Source: CAZEAC01 sp964510065
GTDB lineage: Bacteria; Bdellovibrionota_C; UBA2361; CAIXSY01
Assembly (NCBI GenBank): GCA_964510065.1
Contig: CAZEAC010000007.1
Coordinates: 1 to 64,000 of the forward strand
Length of the DNA stretch: 64,000 nucleotides
Direction of reading: 5' to 3'
Shown: positions 35,318-43,538 of the stretch, in pieces
Position numbering within the stretch: the stretch's first letter is position 1
Layout of the letters: the number at the start of each line of letters is the position of its first letter
Notes under the pieces: generated by a model
Told to the model about the DNA's origin: nothing
Database searches by the model: none
What the model saw: only the letters and a program-made list of their open reading frames with translations
Made by a program: the position numbers and the translations under genes

Positions 35318-35533
35318 TTAGTTCTCCTGCATGCATGCGGCCCAAAGAGGCTTAATATTGCCGCGAAGCTTTTTGTACTCAATTAACGCCTCAAGGATTA
35401 TAGGCAATGCTTTTTCCTTTTGGCCGGTAAAGTAAGCCAGCTCTTTGAGCATCTTGTCTCGGTTTTTTAGTTGACGCAGCGTGAACAGATCACAGAGCGA
35501 TTCGAGCATTTCTCCAATTTCTTCATCGGTCAT
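35318..35533 (-). CDS. Small hypothetical protein preceding trbB
   Basis: A 71-residue helical protein with GGAGG before the ATG, ending immediately before the trbB start, so it is clearly in that operon. No family recognised and no membrane segment. It may be a regulator or assembly factor of TrbB. Confidence 0.55.
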   Translation of the reverse strand: MTDEEIGEMLESLCDLFTLRQLKNRDKMLKELAYFTGQKEKALPIILEALIEYKKLRGNIKPLWAACMQEN

Positions 35534-35545
35534 GATACACCTCCG

Positions 35546-36670
35546 CTAATAACCATTTACACGTTGACGTTTTGGGACGAGATTAAAGCAGACTCCGTAT
35601 GCTGCTTGCGCCGAGTAAAGATCAAAGCTGGCTTTGCCACCCTTTAGGACCCGGCCTATCGGCGTGCGGGTAAGAATGCGTCCTTTGTACGGAACCAGAT
35701 CTCCAACTTTCAGGGCTGTCGTGGATCTCGGCTTGCTCATCTGCCATCGAGTAACGGCATGGTTCTGGCCACAGAACGAACCGAGAAAGCTCATTAGGAG
35801 AATTGGTTCTGGGGCATATTTCCCGTCCGACTTAGGTTTGATGCTTGCCGCTTTGTCTCCAGAAAACTGGTATTCATTTGCTTGAAGAGAGATTTGAACG
35901 ATGGGGTAGTCGACCTTTGAGACGTGAGAAAGATCGATATCAATGGCAACGAGATAACGAGTATTCTTAGCGCGACACGAATCTCTCTGAATGAGTGCCG
36001 AGAATTTCTTTAACGTTGAAACAGGTGCTTCTATTAGAGACAGGTAAGCTGTCCGAAAGTGCGAAGTGGGTTCGTTGATTGCCTGAAGCAAGCTGCAGAT
36101 GGGATTCTTTTCAGGATCGCAGGCTTCGGCACCACCAAAATAATTGTTGACCAAATAGCCACAAACTTGATCTCGACTCCAAGTGCCTCCGTATGTCGCT
36201 GATAGCGCTTGACCGATGGCGGTTAATTCCTCCTCTGAAAATAGATTACAAAGAGGATCGTTTGAAGAGGGGCGATCGATTGGAGGAACGTCATCGTTTT
36301 CAGAACTGCTTTCACCGGGCGCAAAATCGACACAGGTTTGATTGTCTTTTTCAACCTGCTTTTCATTTCGCAGAGGAACTTTCCAGAATGAATGTTTGTC
36401 TATTAGCTGTTGGCCTTCAGACTTAGTAAGCAACGCCTCTCGTACTGTTAAGCGGGCATTCGCAGGCATTCGGGCTTGAATCGCAAGCGCGCTCGATTGA
36501 TTGCCTTTTGTGACAGTGTAAAAGGTCACAAGCGGTGTTAATTCAGGGTTCACCTGCATCTGCACTCGTGTTCCGTCCAATTTGATGCGGATGGTTTCCG
36601 CATGCACTATTGAGACCGAAATAGTCATGCTGAGCAGGACTGAAATGATGCCGAGAATCTTCTTAATCAT
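35546..36670 (-). CDS. Exported hypothetical protein of the transfer block
   Basis: A 374-residue protein with a signal peptide (residues 1-24, cleaved near VHA-ET). The middle has Cys residues spaced through SSNDPLCNLFSEEELTAIG, VCGYLVNNYFGGAEACDPEK and PICSLLQ, probably disulfide-bonded in the periplasm. The N-terminal beta-rich part recalls periplasmic T4SS components but does not match one I know. It lies between traF and trbB on the same strand, so it is probably a pilus or mating-pair component peculiar to this family. Function unknown. Confidence 0.5.
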   Translation of the reverse strand: MIKKILGIISVLLSMTISVSIVHAETIRIKLDGTRVQMQVNPELTPLVTFYTVTKGNQSSALAIQARMPANARLTVREALLTKSEGQQLIDKHSFWKVPLRNEKQVEKDNQTCVDFAPGESSSENDDVPPIDRPSSNDPLCNLFSEEELTAIGQALSATYGGTWSRDQVCGYLVNNYFGGAEACDPEKNPICSLLQAINEPTSHFRTAYLSLIEAPVSTLKKFSALIQRDSCRAKNTRYLVAIDIDLSHVSKVDYPIVQISLQANEYQFSGDKAASIKPKSDGKYAPEPILLMSFLGSFCGQNHAVTRWQMSKPRSTTALKVGDLVPYKGRILTRTPIGRVLKGGKASFDLYSAQAAYGVCFNLVPKRQRVNGY

Positions 36671-36771
36671 AGTTTACCTCACGAAGGGATATGTTTCGTG
36701 TGAGAATATTCTCAAAACATATTTGCTGGTGGCTGCGATGAGAGGAAAGAAGAATTCCAACTAGAAGGCAT

Positions 36772-37287
36772 TTACCAAGTCAGAAGCGGTGTTGCTGTGC
36801 CGATTACGGACGAACGCTGAATTGGGCCAAAGTAGCGGCTATCGAAGGAATCCTTAGAGACTGTGCTCAGGGCGAATATCTCTTTGGGCTTCAAAGTTAG
36901 GCAGCCTCGTGGATGGTGAAGTGGAAGCCCTCTGGCATCGAAATCTTTCATCGTGGCGATCTTTCGGCTGTTAGCCAGCATTCGATGTGCACTCCAGCAC
37001 AGGCGTGTTCCTGGCAGAAATGCTACTGGCTTCAGAAACAGGGCACCGGGAATTAGCCAAGCACGATCACGATACTGTCCCGCAACATGTGCTGGTAAGT
37101 AAAATGCAGCTATCTCTCGCTGACTTGGGGCTCGTGAACGCACAAGATAAAATCCACGCGGAAGGCTATCGGTATGATTGATTAGTATCAACGGACCAAA
37201 AGCCCTCCAGAGAGGGCCTGAGACGAGGAGGCTTACTATGACAAAGCTCGTGAGAATTAATGCCGCCTTTGAGTGAATCGCTAACAT
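36772..37287 (-). CDS. traF: TraF-type conjugative signal peptidase (S26C)
   Basis: A 171-residue membrane-anchored protease. One N-terminal membrane segment, then the catalytic Ser in SLPRGFYLV near residue 41 and the general-base Lys in FLKPVAFLPG near 86. C-terminal YFGPIQRSSVIGTATPLL matches the RYFGPI signature of TraF. In IncP systems it cleaves and cyclises the TrbC pilin, so it should act on the pilin encoded at 50083-50397. Confidence 0.88.
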   Translation of the reverse strand: MLAIHSKAALILTSFVIVSLLVSGPLWRAFGPLILINHTDSLPRGFYLVRSRAPSQREIAAFYLPAHVAGQYRDRAWLIPGALFLKPVAFLPGTRLCWSAHRMLANSRKIATMKDFDARGLPLHHPRGCLTLKPKEIFALSTVSKDSFDSRYFGPIQRSSVIGTATPLLTW

Positions 37288-38076
37288 TTTCAGAATTTAA
37301 CATCTTTCTAGTAAAGACGACGGAGGCCGAGAAAGTGGCTGAGAATTCCAATTGAGATTCCAACCACTGAATGCCTTACCTGTCATGTAAAAACTTCTAG
37401 CGCCGCTAAATGCCCTTGAGGAAGCAGCTCATGAGCGAATAAGTAACCAAGCTGAATAAATCAGCTCTGTCGCCCGTTGGATAAAGATCGCCCTGTGACA
37501 TGCCCTCTGCACCGTCATGTGAGGCGTACCGACTCACTGCTGCAATTTGCTTTCAGGAAATATAGTCTGCCACCCCGTTGCCATGGCGAACTTTGGAAGC
37601 GTCCATCCTAAGAACACATCAAAATGATCGCCCTAAATCGAATCAAAATTTGCTGAACGCATCCGGCTATTCTAATGGCAAGCGGAATGCTGATTGTTTT
37701 CTTGATCGAAATAGTCCTCGCTGAATTCTTCCACTAGCCGCTTTTACTGTCTGGTCTGTTCGAGATGAGCAGTCGGATCTTACTAGATGGACAGAGAGGT
37801 AGCTCAGAAGCGCGCTAATACAGGAGCGCCAAGAAAGTTTTCAATCGTCTGCACTTACTTCTTCACATTTCAGGACGCTAGCCCTCACGCAGCAGTATGG
37901 AATGTCGCTAGCATCCTTCATGCCAGGCAGGAAACCTGTCATTCAGGCTGACAATTCGCTCCTATTTTTTTGCGGGGAAAAGCTGCGTGAGGGCTGCTTA
38001 GTTCCTCCCGTTAACGGTTGTTTTCTCAGCACTACGTGAAGAAAAACAAACCCCTTAACTTTAGGAGGAAACAACC
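37288..38076. promoter_or_regulatory. 790-base non-coding leader upstream of ardC, with long-range inverted repeat
   Basis: No convincing gene. GCCCTCACGCAGC at 37881-37893 is exactly complementary to GCTGCGTGAGGGC at 37982-37994, an 88-base loop between them, just before the ardC ribosome-binding site (TTAGGAGGAAACAACC). GATCGCCCT occurs at 37487 and 37626. The GAATTCCAA motif is at 37343 and again as ATTCCAACC at 37353. It must hold divergent promoters for traF and ardC. Folding of single-stranded DNA into a promoter, as in Frpo-type leading-region promoters, is a possible but untested role. Confidence 0.45.
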
Positions 38077-38871
38077 ATGAAAGTAGAAGAAGTAAAGAAA
38101 ATTGCAGACGAACAGATTGAGAAACTTGTCGAGGCGCTCTCACAAGGAAAAAGTGAAGCGCTTCGGAGCTACCTCTCAGCAATGTCCAAGCTATATAAGT
38201 ATAGCTTCCGGAACATGCTCCTGATTCTCTCACAAAGACCAGATGCCACTAATGTGGCGGGCTTTAAGACGTGGAAGAAGCTCGGACGTTGGGTCAAGAA
38301 AGGAGAAAAAGGAATCGCAATCATCGTGCCCCTTGCCATCAGAAAGGCCGAAGGAGAATTTTCAGAAGACGAGCAAATGTTGATTCGATTTAAAGCGAGT
38401 CACGTCTTCGACGTATCTCAAACAGATGGAGAGACGCTTCCAGAACTCGCCAAGGCAGCCGGAGACCCCGGACAGCACCTTGATACTCTGAAAGCATTAA
38501 TTGCGGCACACAACGTGAGTCTGGAGTACACTCCATATCTTGACGGTGCAGACGGCATGTCACGAGGCGGAGCAATAGTGCTCAAGAGCGGGCTCGACAG
38601 AGCTGAGGAATTCTCAGTTTTGGTTCACGAATTCGCTCACGAACTGCTCCATCAAGGCGAGAAGCGCGGCGATAAAAAGAAGCTTGTACGTGAGACAGAA
38701 GCTGAGGCAGTCGCTTCAGTGGTCTCGGAAGCAATCGGAATTTCGGCCACCTCCTCAGCCTCAGACTACATCCAGCTCTACCAGGGCGATGTCGAAACTC
38801 TGAAAGCTTCGCTGGATGCGATTCAAAAGGCGGCAACGACAATTCTCGCGGGAATTTTTCCGGAGGCGTAA
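38077..38871 (+). CDS. ArdC-like antirestriction protein (ssDNA-binding domain plus metalloprotease fold)
   Basis: A 264-residue protein. The N-terminal ArdC-N-like domain (YKYSFRNMLLILSQRPDATN then GFKTWKKLGRWVKKGEKGIA, residues about 40-90) binds single-stranded DNA. The second half carries the zinc-protease motif HEFAHELLH near residue 185 with a downstream Glu-rich ETEAEAVASVV. ArdC of pSa/related plasmids protects incoming DNA from restriction. Strong AGGAGG precedes the ATG. It is transcribed alone on the plus strand and ends at a terminator. Confidence 0.85.
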   Translation: MKVEEVKKIADEQIEKLVEALSQGKSEALRSYLSAMSKLYKYSFRNMLLILSQRPDATNVAGFKTWKKLGRWVKKGEKGIAIIVPLAIRKAEGEFSEDEQMLIRFKASHVFDVSQTDGETLPELAKAAGDPGQHLDTLKALIAAHNVSLEYTPYLDGADGMSRGGAIVLKSGLDRAEEFSVLVHEFAHELLHQGEKRGDKKKLVRETEAEAVASVVSEAIGISATSSASDYIQLYQGDVETLKASLDAIQKAATTILAGIFPEA

Positions 38872-38885
38872 GCCTCTCCGTCTCA

Positions 38886-38908
38886 GGCCCTCTTCGGAGG
38901 GCTTTTCT
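38886..38908 (+). terminator. Intrinsic terminator after ardC
   Basis: GCCCTCTTCGGAGGGC hairpin followed by TTTT, 15 bases after the ardC stop and before the convergent gene's end. A second weaker hairpin (GGAGGCGTAAGCCTCTCC) overlaps the stop. Confidence 0.75.
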
Positions 38909-39539
38909 ATGCCCGTTTCACTTTTACCGCTAGCAACGCTTCTTCAAGAGGAAGAGCAAGCTGCACGGCAGGTGCTTGCCACTGCTTCTCAATCGCCCCA
39001 AGGCAGCGAGAGATAGACACTTCATCGTCAATCCGTTGATTGTCGAGCATGATCACTACTGCGCTTGCGGGCAGGAGCTTTTCATTCAGCGAAATCATGA
39101 CTGGCCCACAACGTCGACGGCCAGGATTTGAACGCGCTAAAACTCGACGACTCAAAGAATCCCCGCGTACGTTTGCGCCAAATAGATCAAGCCAGGCGTT
39201 TTGCTTATAGATTGAAGCGTCAAGCGACGCTGCCATCGTGCCCTTACTACCTTCAAGTAGGGGTTCATCTTTGGGTAGGTTAAGGCGTTCCCGTCGCACC
39301 GCCTTCAGCATTAAAGTCGCGAGCGCTTGCACGGCAGAGGTCCATTGAAATGTGGCTGTCGTGTTGAAGGCACCACCTGTTTTTCCGCGCACGGCCACTA
39401 TCGGTGTGTCGATGAGAGGTGAACGAAAGGCTGTTTTGACCAGCTCGACGCGCCCCTCGCTGCTAAACCAGAGCGTAAGTTGAGTTTCAGAATCATTGCG
39501 TACTAATTTGAGTTGCGGCGCTTTTATTTCTGCAGGCAT
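38907..39539 (-). CDS. Hypothetical protein convergent with ardC
   Basis: A 210-residue soluble protein, basic, with a beta-rich first half (LTLWFSSEGRVELVKTAF) and a later MISLNEKLLPASAVVIMLDN segment. No family recognised and no membrane segment. It has no obvious link with a T4SS component; its place in the accessory region beside ardC and the AbiEi-like cassette makes an anti-defence or defence role possible but unproven. Confidence 0.55.
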   Translation of the reverse strand: MPAEIKAPQLKLVRNDSETQLTLWFSSEGRVELVKTAFRSPLIDTPIVAVRGKTGGAFNTTATFQWTSAVQALATLMLKAVRRERLNLPKDEPLLEGSKGTMAASLDASIYKQNAWLDLFGANVRGDSLSRRVLARSNPGRRRCGPVMISLNEKLLPASAVVIMLDNQRIDDEVSISRCLGAIEKQWQAPAVQLALPLEEALLAVKVKRA

Positions 39540-40017
39540 GATACGACTCCCAGTAGTGGCCTGAAAGCGAGGAGGGTCTTACTTAAGGACCGAAAGCTTC
39601 TGCAGATAGGCACTCGCAGTTACCCTCTTCTCGGTCAGACTCGGATTTTCAACGTCCTTCCTGCTTGTAGTATAGAGCAATAATCGTGCCGTGAAATCAA
39701 ACATGATTTGTATAAGAAAATCAGCATATAATATTTTGGTGGTGAGGCAGAATGCATCAGAGGTGGGGCAACTTGCAACAGTTCATGATTATCGTAAGGC
39801 CATGTGCCAGGGTATTCGGGTTCCAATGATAGTATCAGGGAGATGTATCGAAAGTTTACTGTAGGACGAATGGCGAAGTGCTATAAATTGAGATTTTGTT
39901 AGACTAAATACGGATCGAATCTACATTTTTTAAAACCCGCAATCAACACCTAGCCTCAGGGCTCCTGCTTCTACATCTCTCCGGTAGGCAGGGATCAAGT
40001 TAAAAGGTAAGCAGCAC
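39540..40017. other. Intergenic region, nothing recognised
   Basis: About 480 bases, relatively AT-rich on its right side, between two minus-strand genes. A 63-codon frame at 39635-39826 lacks a ribosome-binding site and resembles no protein. No terminator with a T tract stands out. Confidence 0.4.
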
Positions 40018-40905
40018 TTACTCTTGCTTTTTTCTTCTAATTTTTTCTAAGCCGTATTCGAGCAGAATATGCTTTGGAGCATCTTCAAGGTATCGAACGA
40101 TCTTAGTGAAAGAGTCTATGCTTTTTGACAAAGAGAAGATTTTCGCGACGATCAAAAGCACTTCAAGATATATTTGACGAGTGAGCTTTAACGCGATTCC
40201 ATATAGGCTCTCTAAGGCACTGTCAGAGAGGTTCGCATAGGCAGAGTTGCCGCTGTGGGCATAAGAACAGAGCAATGAATATATTTCTAGATATTCCTGC
40301 TCATAGATCGGCCCAAATCTTTTTGATCTATCTGCTACGGAGAGTCCTGACCAATGATGTGGCCAACGAAGTTTTCCCTTTGCATCTCTCCCCCAAAGAG
40401 ATTCAACTTTCCTTTCAATGGTCGCTACCTTTCCTGGTGTATCAACAAATTCTTTGCGAGTTTTAGCATCGAAAAAGGAGTTTTTATCGAGACCAAGATT
40501 TTTCTTTTGCAGCTCAACGAGTTTTCTGGCTTTCTTGAATCGATCTACTTGAGCAAAGGCTCCGAACTGGTCCAAGGTTTGTTGAGGTAAGTTGGGAGCG
40601 CAAAGAATTTTCATGTCGAGGAGAAGCTCAAAAAGAGTGCGGGCATTCCCGGCCACAGCCACAAAATCCAATTTGTTATTGAGCCGGGTCCCTGAACTTG
40701 CAAGTGAGTGAGCGAGATAAAATAGGCCAAGTATGGCTTCCTCGACTTGTTTAAAGTTCAGTTGACCATTCAGCACAGGAATAATTTCCTTCTGAGCAAA
40801 CTCCACAGATTGTGAAAGTCCATCATGATAGGCACTTAAAAGTTCATGCTGGGTGAAATCCGGAATATATGGAGAAGTCGGAATATTTTTTATCTTATTG
40901 TTCAT
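40018..40905 (-). CDS. DUF5677-like helical protein, probable effector of an AbiEi cassette
   Basis: A 295-residue helical protein. The NARTLFELLLDMKIL segment (about residue 90) and the later CSYAHSGNSAY (about 215) match the DUF5677 layout, a HEPN-like group. A canonical Rx4-6H HEPN RNase motif is not clear. The ATG at 40905 overlaps the stop of the AbiEi-like gene (ATGA), so the two are translationally coupled in the place where AbiEii nucleotidyltransferase toxins are normally found. Toxin role is inference from context. Confidence 0.6.
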   Translation of the reverse strand: MNNKIKNIPTSPYIPDFTQHELLSAYHDGLSQSVEFAQKEIIPVLNGQLNFKQVEEAILGLFYLAHSLASSGTRLNNKLDFVAVAGNARTLFELLLDMKILCAPNLPQQTLDQFGAFAQVDRFKKARKLVELQKKNLGLDKNSFFDAKTRKEFVDTPGKVATIERKVESLWGRDAKGKLRWPHHWSGLSVADRSKRFGPIYEQEYLEIYSLLCSYAHSGNSAYANLSDSALESLYGIALKLTRQIYLEVLLIVAKIFSLSKSIDSFTKIVRYLEDAPKHILLEYGLEKIRRKKQE

Positions 40906-41489
40906 TGGATCGCTTCTAGATAGGGGCGCATGACGTTTGTAACTCGACAAACTTGTGCATATTTCCAAAGCGTATCCATATTGATGCGCTTAGCTGCCCA
41001 AGCTTCCTTAAGCGCTTCAAGCGCCACATCAAGGCCGATTTTATTTCTATACTTGAAGCAGTCGACAATTGTTTTTTCGACAGAGTAAATTGCAACCTTC
41101 CGACCTTCAATTTCATGATACTCAATGCCTTCAACGAGCGCTTGTCCTGAGGCGCGCATTATTCTAAGCGGAGGATATTGTAGGCGAGGCTTACGCGCCC
41201 GCACGTTAAGGGTGATCCATACTTCGCGTGGGCTTTGAGTGCCGATGCCATGGAATTGTAGCGCTGACAGCAGCGATATTATCGCGTGAGGTATTCTTGT
41301 AGATACTTCAACAAGCGAATGATGCTCGGAAGGTTCTAGCGACAGCAGGCGATACAGCCCGCGCCCTGGGCGCTCAAGCACACCCTGATGCACGAGTTCA
41401 GCTAGGAGGCCTCTCGGTGCTTTGATCTCCCTCGGCCTGAATACTCCTAGTTTCTGTGCAGTAGTGATAATCTGTTCTCTGTACTCCAT
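40902..41489 (-). CDS. AbiEi-like antitoxin/transcriptional regulator
   Basis: A 195-residue protein of the AbiEi type IV antitoxin family. An N-terminal winged helix (LGVFRPREIKAPRGLLAELV, GVLERPGRGLYRL) is followed by the family's C-terminal domain (ISLLSALQFHGIG, VYSVEKTIVDCFKYRNKIGL). Such proteins autoregulate by binding inverted repeats upstream of their own start; a candidate lies at 41504-41539. The normal AbiEii partner is absent and the next gene is DUF5677-like. Confidence 0.8.
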   Translation of the reverse strand: MEYREQIITTAQKLGVFRPREIKAPRGLLAELVHQGVLERPGRGLYRLLSLEPSEHHSLVEVSTRIPHAIISLLSALQFHGIGTQSPREVWITLNVRARKPRLQYPPLRIMRASGQALVEGIEYHEIEGRKVAIYSVEKTIVDCFKYRNKIGLDVALEALKEAWAAKRINMDTLWKYAQVCRVTNVMRPYLEAIQ

Positions 41490-41503
41490 AAACTTTATTA
41501 TGC

Positions 41504-41539
41504 ATTATGTTGCTAATTATGTACAGTTAATAACATATT
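41504..41539 (-). promoter_or_regulatory. Candidate AbiEi operator (imperfect inverted repeat)
   Basis: ATTATGTTGCTAA and TTAATAACATATT, 10 bases apart, pair at 10 of 13 positions, within the AT-rich 60 bases before the AbiEi-like start. The location suits autoregulation. Not proven. Confidence 0.45.
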
Positions 41540-41551
41540 GTATTCTATGCC

Positions 41552-41932
41552 CTAACGCATTGAATAGATAAAGAATATGTTTGCCTTTCGGCACTTATCT
41601 GATCTCTTTTGGGACTTAAAATCAAGATTAATAGCCTCAGCAGTGTCGTTCAGCACAATGTATGCTCCTGAAATTTTGGCACTAATTTGTTTGTCATTAG
41701 TGCCGTCTTTAGCGCGCACTTTCCGCTTTTTGAACTGAGATTCATCAAGCACCTGAACGAATGTTTGCACGCCGTCGTCGAAGGCTTGCACTAGGCCGCA
41801 GCTCGCATCAGCTTCAACTGCATAGTTGAAGCGATAGCGTCCGATGCGCTCATCTTCCTTTTGAACGCGCATGGTTGCACATCCACTGAGAAAGATAAGC
41901 GCGGCTAGAAATTTACTACCAGGGGATGTCAT
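41552..41932 (-). CDS. VirB7/TrbH-like lipoprotein of the T4SS operon
   Basis: A 126-residue lipoprotein. The ATG at 41932 overlaps the end of ssb. LIFLSGC places the lipidated Cys at about residue 18. The remaining domain (YRFNYAVEADASCGLVQAFD, GVQTFVQVLDESQF) resembles the N-terminal domain of VirB9/TrbG rather than a short VirB7. It probably anchors the core complex at the outer membrane as VirB7/TrbH does; exact family uncertain. Confidence 0.6.
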   Translation of the reverse strand: MTSPGSKFLAALIFLSGCATMRVQKEDERIGRYRFNYAVEADASCGLVQAFDDGVQTFVQVLDESQFKKRKVRAKDGTNDKQISAKISGAYIVLNDTAEAINLDFKSQKRSDKCRKANIFFIYSMR

Positions 41933-42329
41933 CACATTCCTGATCCTCCGTTTGAGCAATGAAGGTCTCTGCATTTGGTTCGGGCGTAATGTCTCTTTTT
42001 GGCTTTGGTCCCAAAAACTGAATTACATTTGCAACGACCTGATGAGAATAGCGATCATCGCCATCTTTGTCTCTCCACTTCTGTGACTGACTGCGTCCTT
42101 CGACAAAAATTTGTCTGCCTTTGTGTAGGTACTTGGCGCATGTTTCTGCCAAGACGCCGAAGCATACGATGTTGTGCCATTCAGTGCGCACGGTGGGTGT
42201 ATCGTCTTCGCCTGAGAAGGTGCGGCTTGTTGCGATACTGAAATCGCACACCGGCTTTTTACTCTCCGTAACTCGAAGCTGTGGATCAGCCCCCAAATTT
42301 CCAATCAGTATTACTTTATTAACACTCAT
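41916..42329 (-). CDS. ssb: Single-stranded DNA-binding protein
   Basis: A 137-residue SSB with the OB-fold (MSVNKVILIGNLGADPQLRV, WHNIVCFGVLAETCAKYLHK) and an acidic C-terminal tip CDDIPW, the protein-interaction tail. It coats transferred single-stranded DNA and recruits repair enzymes. It is placed inside the trb operon, downstream of trbI by about 9 bases and overlapping the lipoprotein gene by 17 bases, so it is made together with the transfer machine. Confidence 0.93.
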   Translation of the reverse strand: MSVNKVILIGNLGADPQLRVTESKKPVCDFSIATSRTFSGEDDTPTVRTEWHNIVCFGVLAETCAKYLHKGRQIFVEGRSQSQKWRDKDGDDRYSHQVVANVIQFLGPKPKRDITPEPNAETFIAQTEDQECDDIPW

Positions 42330-42338
42330 ACTATTCTC

Positions 42339-43538
42339 CTATGGATTATACGGTTCAAGAATCAGATCTTTGGTAACGAAAATGTTAAAACGTTGGCCGG
42401 GCGAAATCTCCAGCGTCGGTTGAATGTTCAAGTTTTTGCGTGTTATTTGCTGACCGGCTTGATTGATGTTCTGTGCCGATCCTTCGAGAGCAAGCTGCCC
42501 AAAGGTGGGATCGATATTGCTGTTAGAGCCGCGTGCCATCTGTGCGCCAGCTCCCAGCACTGAGCCGAGCACCACACCAGAAATAAGTTTTACGTAGTGA
42601 TTGTTTACCTTCTCACTTAGTCCAGCAAAGCCACTTAGATCCACACCAGGCATTCCTTCAAGGCTTAGAGACTTGCCGCTTGGAAGTATCAGCCGTGTCC
42701 ATACGATAAGCACACGCTCTTGCCCGTAAGAAACCCGGCTATCATACTCTCCAAGTATTTTAGTTCCTTGGGGGAGAAGTAAATAGCGCCCGCTAACTGA
42801 GTCAAAAACGTTTTGCGATACCTGGCCTAGAATCTGACCAGGTAGATCGCTATTTATTCCAGTAAGAAGCACTCCTGGAATGACTGTGCCGCCCATTACC
42901 TGATACCGAGTGAGTGGGGCTCGAAGAGTCTTCGCGAGGTAGGGAGCATCCTCCCTGCGACTGGAAAGAAACGAAAGCTTGTCATCCTGCCGGTTATCTT
43001 CATCTCTGCTACTTGTGCTCGGTACCTGGGTTAGACCAGGCGGGAGATCAAGGCCTGCTTGAGAGGCATGAGACAATGATTGCGTTTGAGTCTGGCGTGA
43101 TTTCTCAAGTTGAACCCCAGGAAAGGTCACATCAGCGCTTCTTGCCGCAAGAGCAAGCTTCATGCGCTGGAGTTTTTGCTCCTCAAGGAATTTCTCTTCT
43201 GCAGAAAGTTGTTTCGCCTGTTGGTGAGCCACCTGTACAGGGCCTAATTCGCCTTTTAGCGGCGCTCCTAGGATGGGTGATTGACGCTTTATTTTAGAGT
43301 AGTCCGCAGGAAGATTGCGGATTAGCTCGCCTGGAGTTGCTGGCGCTGCAGAGGATGCAGGCTTTGCTTCTGACTGCCTGTTTGGCGCAAACGCATAAAG
43401 AATGGAGATACCCACCAGCGTTGAAGTTACTGTCGTCAGCACGAGAATTGCGCGGCGATTTAGTCCCACCGAACCACGCGGCTCTTTTGCTCGCACGGGC
43501 AGCGGTTCCGCGCCTGTCTGTTGTTGTGAACATTCCAT
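42339..43538 (-). CDS. trbI: TrbI/VirB10 core-complex protein
   Basis: A 399-residue bitopic inner/outer membrane linker. One membrane segment near residues 28-50, a Pro-rich/charged periplasmic linker, then the conserved C-terminal domain (VMGGTVIPGVLLTGINSDLP, GRYLLLPQGTKILGEYDSRV, SLEGMPGVDLSGFAGLSEKV). Its start shares a base with the trbG stop (TAATG), indicating coupling. Confidence 0.93.
   Translation of the reverse strand: MECSQQQTGAEPLPVRAKEPRGSVGLNRRAILVLTTVTSTLVGISILYAFAPNRQSEAKPASSAAPATPGELIRNLPADYSKIKRQSPILGAPLKGELGPVQVAHQQAKQLSAEEKFLEEQKLQRMKLALAARSADVTFPGVQLEKSRQTQTQSLSHASQAGLDLPPGLTQVPSTSSRDEDNRQDDKLSFLSSRREDAPYLAKTLRAPLTRYQVMGGTVIPGVLLTGINSDLPGQILGQVSQNVFDSVSGRYLLLPQGTKILGEYDSRVSYGQERVLIVWTRLILPSGKSLSLEGMPGVDLSGFAGLSEKVNNHYVKLISGVVLGSVLGAGAQMARGSNSNIDPTFGQLALEGSAQNINQAGQQITRKNLNIQPTLEISPGQRFNIFVTKDLILEPYNP

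Noticed and set aside
39635..39826. 63-codon minus-strand frame as a gene
   Set aside because: No ribosome-binding site, no recognisable protein character and an AT-rich non-coding surrounding.
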